From: Candidatus Anoxychlamydiales bacterium
GTDB lineage: Bacteria; Chlamydiota; Chlamydiia; Chlamydiales; SM23-39
Reading direction: 5' to 3'
NCBI GenBank assembly: GCA_011065125.1
Contig: JAAKFI010000006.1
Coordinates: forward strand, 1 to 55,765
DNA length: 55,765 nucleotides
In this document: positions 52,581 to 55,765 of the stretch, piece after piece
Numbering within the stretch: the first letter of the stretch is position 1
Layout: every line of letters begins with the position of its first letter
Notes under the pieces: model-generated
What the model was told of the DNA's origin: nothing
Databases searched by the model: none
The model's input: only the letters and a program-made list of their open reading frames with translations
Made by a program: the position numbers and the translations under genes

Positions 52581-52654
52581 GGATTGATAGCTCAATTGGA
52601 TAGAGCACCCGCCTTCTAAGCGGGTGGTTACAGGTTCGAGTCCTGTTCAGTCCG
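52581..52654 (+). tRNA. tRNA-Arg (TCT)
   Basis: 74-base cloverleaf: acceptor GGATTGA with TCAGTCC (one G-T pair) and discriminator G, D arm GCTC/GAGC, anticodon stem CCGCC/GGCGG variants around loop CTTCTAA with TCT at 52615-52617, T arm ACAGG/CCTGT with GTTCGAG. CCA is not encoded. It reads AGA codons, heavily used in this genome. The following 229 bases up to 52883 are AT-rich and show nothing I can support. Confidence 0.96.
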
Positions 52655-52883
52655 AATCTTTTATTATTTTTATCTACAAATATTTACCCCACATAGAAAA
52701 GATTAATTGTTGTAAAAATTATTTTAAAGCAAAAAAAGAAAAAGTCTTTTCATGAATAAAGCTTTTAATTTTCTCAATATTATCTTTGAATTTTGAAAAT
52801 CATAAAGTTATTCAATTGAATTTAATTTAGCTTTATTGCATTTATTAAATTAAAAGAGAAAAAAAATAATATTTTTTTTATAT

Positions 52884-55466
52884 ATGAAAAAAAAACACTT
52901 AAGTGATTTTAAAATCACGCATTTAAAATTCAAAAATTTAAATCAATTTTTTTTAGAATTTAAAAAGCCATCATTTAAAAAACTAAATGAATTTGAAAAA
53001 ATAAAAAAAATTAATTTAGTTTTATTTAAGTTAATAGATAAAGAAAAAACCCCCTGTTTTTTACTTTATGCTGTAATGGATTTTATAGCTTCTATTAAAG
53101 AGAAAAAAATAATTCAAAAATTTTCTTTTCATACTTTTGAGGTTTGGCTTAATCAATTTTCAAATTTAAACTTTGAAAAAAACTATGAGATTAGAGGAAA
53201 AATAGCTGGTAAATATATTCCAAGAGATGAATATCAACAAATGTTTCCAATAGGTATGGGGAAAATATATGAAGGCTCTCATTTTGTAACAGCTCATAAA
53301 TCTCCTGATTTAGATTCAACAATATCTTCTTTTTGGGGGTGGCTAGATTCATTCGCTGCAAGAGTTGGAAAAAACTTGCATTTTTGGAATGTCCCAGGAG
53401 GACTTCCAACATCTTTAATAGAAATAAATTTGCTTTTCAAAGATATTTTTGGAGAAGAAGTTATTAAACTAGCAAAGAAAAAACCAACTATTACTCTCTC
53501 TTCTAGAGATATTATGACACAAGAAGGGATGATACTCAAAAATCATGAAGATAAATCTATAGATATAGATAGAGAAAATAGATTAAAAGCTGTTGTAGTT
53601 GTAGATAATGATGGTAATTATTTAGGGGATTGGAGAAGTTTAGACTCAGAAGGCGTTAGACAAATTATTATGCTACTTAATAACTGTCTTAGATGGTTTG
53701 AGAATACTATGCATCTATCTTTAATTTCTCTTTTTTCAAAGAAAAATTTAAATATTAAAGATATGCCAAAATTTATATCAAAAGTCTTTAAGACTAAAAT
53801 TGAAAATTGTGAACCTGCTCAAGAATACAGCGAAAAACAAAAACTCTATTTAAATGATTACTTAGAAAAAGTAATTGGTGTTAAAAAAGGCCTAAAAGCA
53901 ACATTTGAAGAGTTTTCGCAAACTCTTTTTAATCACAAAGTTTTAGCATTTCAAGATTTCCATAAAATATTTTCAATATTAAAAAAAAGTAAGATTTTCG
54001 ATAAAAAAGGAAAAATTATTGAAAATAGACCAAAGATATTTTCTTATCTTGAAGATCTAATAAAAAATTTAACTTTAGCTCTTCAATCTATTAGATCTTA
54101 CATAGAAAAATTAGATATAGCACTTAAAATAAAAAATAAAGTTTTTAATTATCCACCTCATTTTATTTATCCAGATTCTGATGTTGAAGAAATTAAAATG
54201 AAACTTGGATCCAGATCATATTTAACTGTTAACTTATCACACAATAATAAACATACACCAATTGGAATAGTAAGATCCATGGATTTAAATCAAAGATTTT
54301 TAGGGACTGTATCGCTAAGAGATTTTTGTAATTTAGACGAAATAAAACTGCCCTCATATTTTCAAGTAATATCCATTATTGATCATCATAAAACAAAATT
54401 AAATACCTATACTCCATCTGTTACAATAATAGGGGATGCTCAAGCTACAAATACACTTACTGCTGAAATAGCTATAAATATAAATGATAAATATTCAATG
54501 CATCAAATGAGTGTAAAAAAAGTAAAAGAGATGCTTAAAACAAAAAATTTAAAATCTTCTGTTTACTTTAGATTATTAAATAAGAAAAATATAATAGAGA
54601 GAAAAGACAATTTCTTTATTCATCCCCAAAGAGAATATATTGAATACCTTCATTTTTTATATGGTATTTTAGATGATACAGATCTTTTGATGAAAGTGAC
54701 AACTAGAGATGTAGAAGTAGTTGCAAAAATATTAAATAGAATGAAATCTATTGCATTAAAAAAAGATGTTGAAATAATTTCATTAAACAACATAAAAAAA
54801 GATAAAAATTATTCTAAAAATGCAGCTAATAAAATACTTAAAAATAAAGATATGTACTCTTTATATAAAACAGTATACGTCTATAGAGAAAAAGAAATAA
54901 TTAAAGAAATTAAAAGCTGCATTTCAAATAAACCTGCAAATATTTTTTCAGATGTAAAAGAGCAAAATGGTTGCGTTAGAATCTCTCAAACTAAAATGTT
55001 TGAAAAAAATATAAAATATTACAAACAAAAGAAAAATCTACTAAGAAAAAAATGGATAGAAATAGCTACAAGAATAAACAGGGAAAAACCAGAGTTGGAT
55101 CTTCACATGCATATGATAAGCACTATTAAAAGCGCTAGCGAGGTCTTTAAAGGCCTTGATCTGAAATATAAACATTTTGATGAATTGTGGATTTGGACAG
55201 CTGATACAGAGCTTGCAAGTGAACATTTGAAAAGTTTTTTAACATCATTTTCTAAATCAAAAGAGTTAGAAAATAATAATCTTTATGTAGAATTTTTAGG
55301 AAAAAATTCAGAGATTTTTGAAAAAGCATTTACAGAAAGCTTTTTAGACATTGATAAAAAAATATTAAATAAAAATTTGAATATGGCAGTTTTATATTAT
55401 AATGCAGGGTCTATAAATTCCAGAAAAGCCATGATTTCTCCATATCTTCCTAATATTGAAAATTAA
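52884..55466 (+). CDS. large DHH-family phosphoesterase
   Basis: 860 residues. Two metal-site motifs of DHH phosphoesterases are visible: FVTAHKSPDLDS (about residues 133-144, the H-x-x-P-D-x-D-S motif) and IIDHHKT (about 497-503, the DHH motif), plus LDDTDL near 593. Between them is a region with a CBS-like run (RLKAVVVVDNDGNYLGDWRS). The family includes manganese pyrophosphatases, exopolyphosphatases, RecJ and cyclic dinucleotide phosphodiesterases; H-x-x-P-D-x-D-S plus DHH is closest to the family II pyrophosphatase/polyphosphatase type. It is far longer than those (~310) and unlike any I can name. No signal peptide; monocistronic, weak ribosome site. Confidence 0.78.
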   Translation: MKKKHLSDFKITHLKFKNLNQFFLEFKKPSFKKLNEFEKIKKINLVLFKLIDKEKTPCFLLYAVMDFIASIKEKKIIQKFSFHTFEVWLNQFSNLNFEKNYEIRGKIAGKYIPRDEYQQMFPIGMGKIYEGSHFVTAHKSPDLDSTISSFWGWLDSFAARVGKNLHFWNVPGGLPTSLIEINLLFKDIFGEEVIKLAKKKPTITLSSRDIMTQEGMILKNHEDKSIDIDRENRLKAVVVVDNDGNYLGDWRSLDSEGVRQIIMLLNNCLRWFENTMHLSLISLFSKKNLNIKDMPKFISKVFKTKIENCEPAQEYSEKQKLYLNDYLEKVIGVKKGLKATFEEFSQTLFNHKVLAFQDFHKIFSILKKSKIFDKKGKIIENRPKIFSYLEDLIKNLTLALQSIRSYIEKLDIALKIKNKVFNYPPHFIYPDSDVEEIKMKLGSRSYLTVNLSHNNKHTPIGIVRSMDLNQRFLGTVSLRDFCNLDEIKLPSYFQVISIIDHHKTKLNTYTPSVTIIGDAQATNTLTAEIAININDKYSMHQMSVKKVKEMLKTKNLKSSVYFRLLNKKNIIERKDNFFIHPQREYIEYLHFLYGILDDTDLLMKVTTRDVEVVAKILNRMKSIALKKDVEIISLNNIKKDKNYSKNAANKILKNKDMYSLYKTVYVYREKEIIKEIKSCISNKPANIFSDVKEQNGCVRISQTKMFEKNIKYYKQKKNLLRKKWIEIATRINREKPELDLHMHMISTIKSASEVFKGLDLKYKHFDELWIWTADTELASEHLKSFLTSFSKSKELENNNLYVEFLGKNSEIFEKAFTESFLDIDKKILNKNLNMAVLYYNAGSINSRKAMISPYLPNIEN

Positions 55467-55530
55467 TTATTTATTATTATAAATAACTTAATAATAAAAG
55501 TTGATTTTTATTTATTAATTGTTAGTGAAT

Positions 55531-55551
55531 ATTTTGATTTTAAATCAAAAT
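55531..55551. repeat. perfect palindrome upstream of the last gene
   Basis: Arms ATTTTGATTT (55531-55540) and AAATCAAAAT (55542-55551) with a single central base. The loop is too short for an RNA hairpin, so a DNA operator is more likely. TTGATT inside it, 18 bases, then TGTAAT (55558-55563) could be the promoter of the gene at 55615. Confidence 0.4.
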
Positions 55552-55614
55552 AGGCATTGTAATTTTATTAATTGTAGTTCAGAATTAATAATTTTAAAAA
55601 AGGAAGTTATAATT

Positions 55615-55765
55615 ATGTCAGTAGCAGGTTTGCAAACATTAGCTGGTTTAGCTTTAGTTAGAGAAAATCCAAAAATAGAGCTCCATAAAGGTTGTAGAGA
55701 ATATAAGCAGTTATCACCAGAACAAAAAGAAAGAATTGATAAAATTCAAAATTTAAGCGATGTTT
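55615..55765 (+). CDS. start of an unknown gene (cut by window edge)
   Basis: ATG at 55615, preceded by AAGGAAG about 9 bases upstream; the frame stays open to the end of the window (50 codons). The visible product starts MSVAGLQTLAGLALVRENPK and continues with a charged helical stretch (LSPEQKERIDKIQNLSDV). No signal peptide. No family can be assigned from this fragment. The alanine/leucine-rich opening and good ribosome site resemble the leaderless proteins of the six-gene operon at 27939, which is only a hint. Confidence 0.7.
   Translation, partial: MSVAGLQTLAGLALVRENPKIELHKGCREYKQLSPEQKERIDKIQNLSDV

Noticed and set aside
52655-52883. Gap after tRNA-Arg searched for a small RNA or a further tRNA
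   Set aside because: No cloverleaf, no SRP, 6S or tmRNA signature, no stable hairpin; AT-rich only.

Overview
The window is a strongly AT-rich chromosomal segment from a member of the Chlamydiota. The evidence is gene order. A type III secretion block on the minus strand (13-27.7 kb) follows the Chlamydia trachomatis run CT663-CT674 gene for gene: chaperone, CdsD, CdsE, CdsF, CdsG, CT668, CdsN, CdsO, CdsP, CdsQ, Pkn5, CdsC. Other chlamydial blocks are glyA-clpP1-dapF (CT432-430), clpX-clpP2-tig-SNF2-mreB (CT705-709), kdsA-(lptC/lptA)-lptB (CT655-653) and the zinc-ribbon protein CdsZ (CT398). The low GC and the non-Chlamydia genes (AbiE system, DUF4143 ATPase, several novel proteins) point to an environmental or symbiotic lineage outside Chlamydiaceae. 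I cannot name the genus.

Layout. 0-4 kb: 5' part of the RNase P RNA gene (minus), cdsZ, then glyA-clpP1-dapF. 4-12.8 kb: a SWIM-SNF2 helicase, an unknown protein carrying two 14-3-3-like motifs, der, a secreted patatin lipase and a SulP transporter. 12.8-27.7 kb: a YidD-like secreted protein, a TPR lipoprotein, then the T3SS apparatus, interrupted by one ankyrin-like gene between pkn5 and cdsQ. 27.7-33.2 kb: divergent from the T3SS block, a six-gene operon with a strong promoter, excellent ribosome sites and a strong terminator. It encodes leaderless helical proteins whose hydrophobic-segment pattern resembles translocon components; this is the most interesting novel unit. 33.2-37.7 kb: DUF4143 ATPase, clpX-clpP2-tig, tRNA-Gly. 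37.7-39.5 kb: an AbiEi/AbiEii toxin-antitoxin pair with an elaborate palindromic operator, inserted between tRNA-Gly and the conserved SNF2-mreB pair. 39.6-47.1 kb: second SWIM-SNF2, mreB, dtd, an unknown 587-residue protein, ndk. 47.2-52.4 kb: a GT9 glycosyltransferase convergent with lptB-lptA-like-lptC-like-kdsA-dapB. 52.5-55.8 kb: tRNA-Arg, a large DHH-family phosphoesterase and the start of an unknown gene.

Functional picture. Envelope building (KDO synthesis and LPS transport, DAP synthesis through DapB and DapF, MreB, heptosyltransferase-like GT9) and the T3SS host interface dominate. Around them sit protein quality control (two ClpP paralogues, ClpX, trigger factor), ribosome assembly and translation genes (Der, Dtd, tRNAs) and RNase P. 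All family calls come from reading motifs in the translated sequence and from synteny recalled for Chlamydia; no database search was run.
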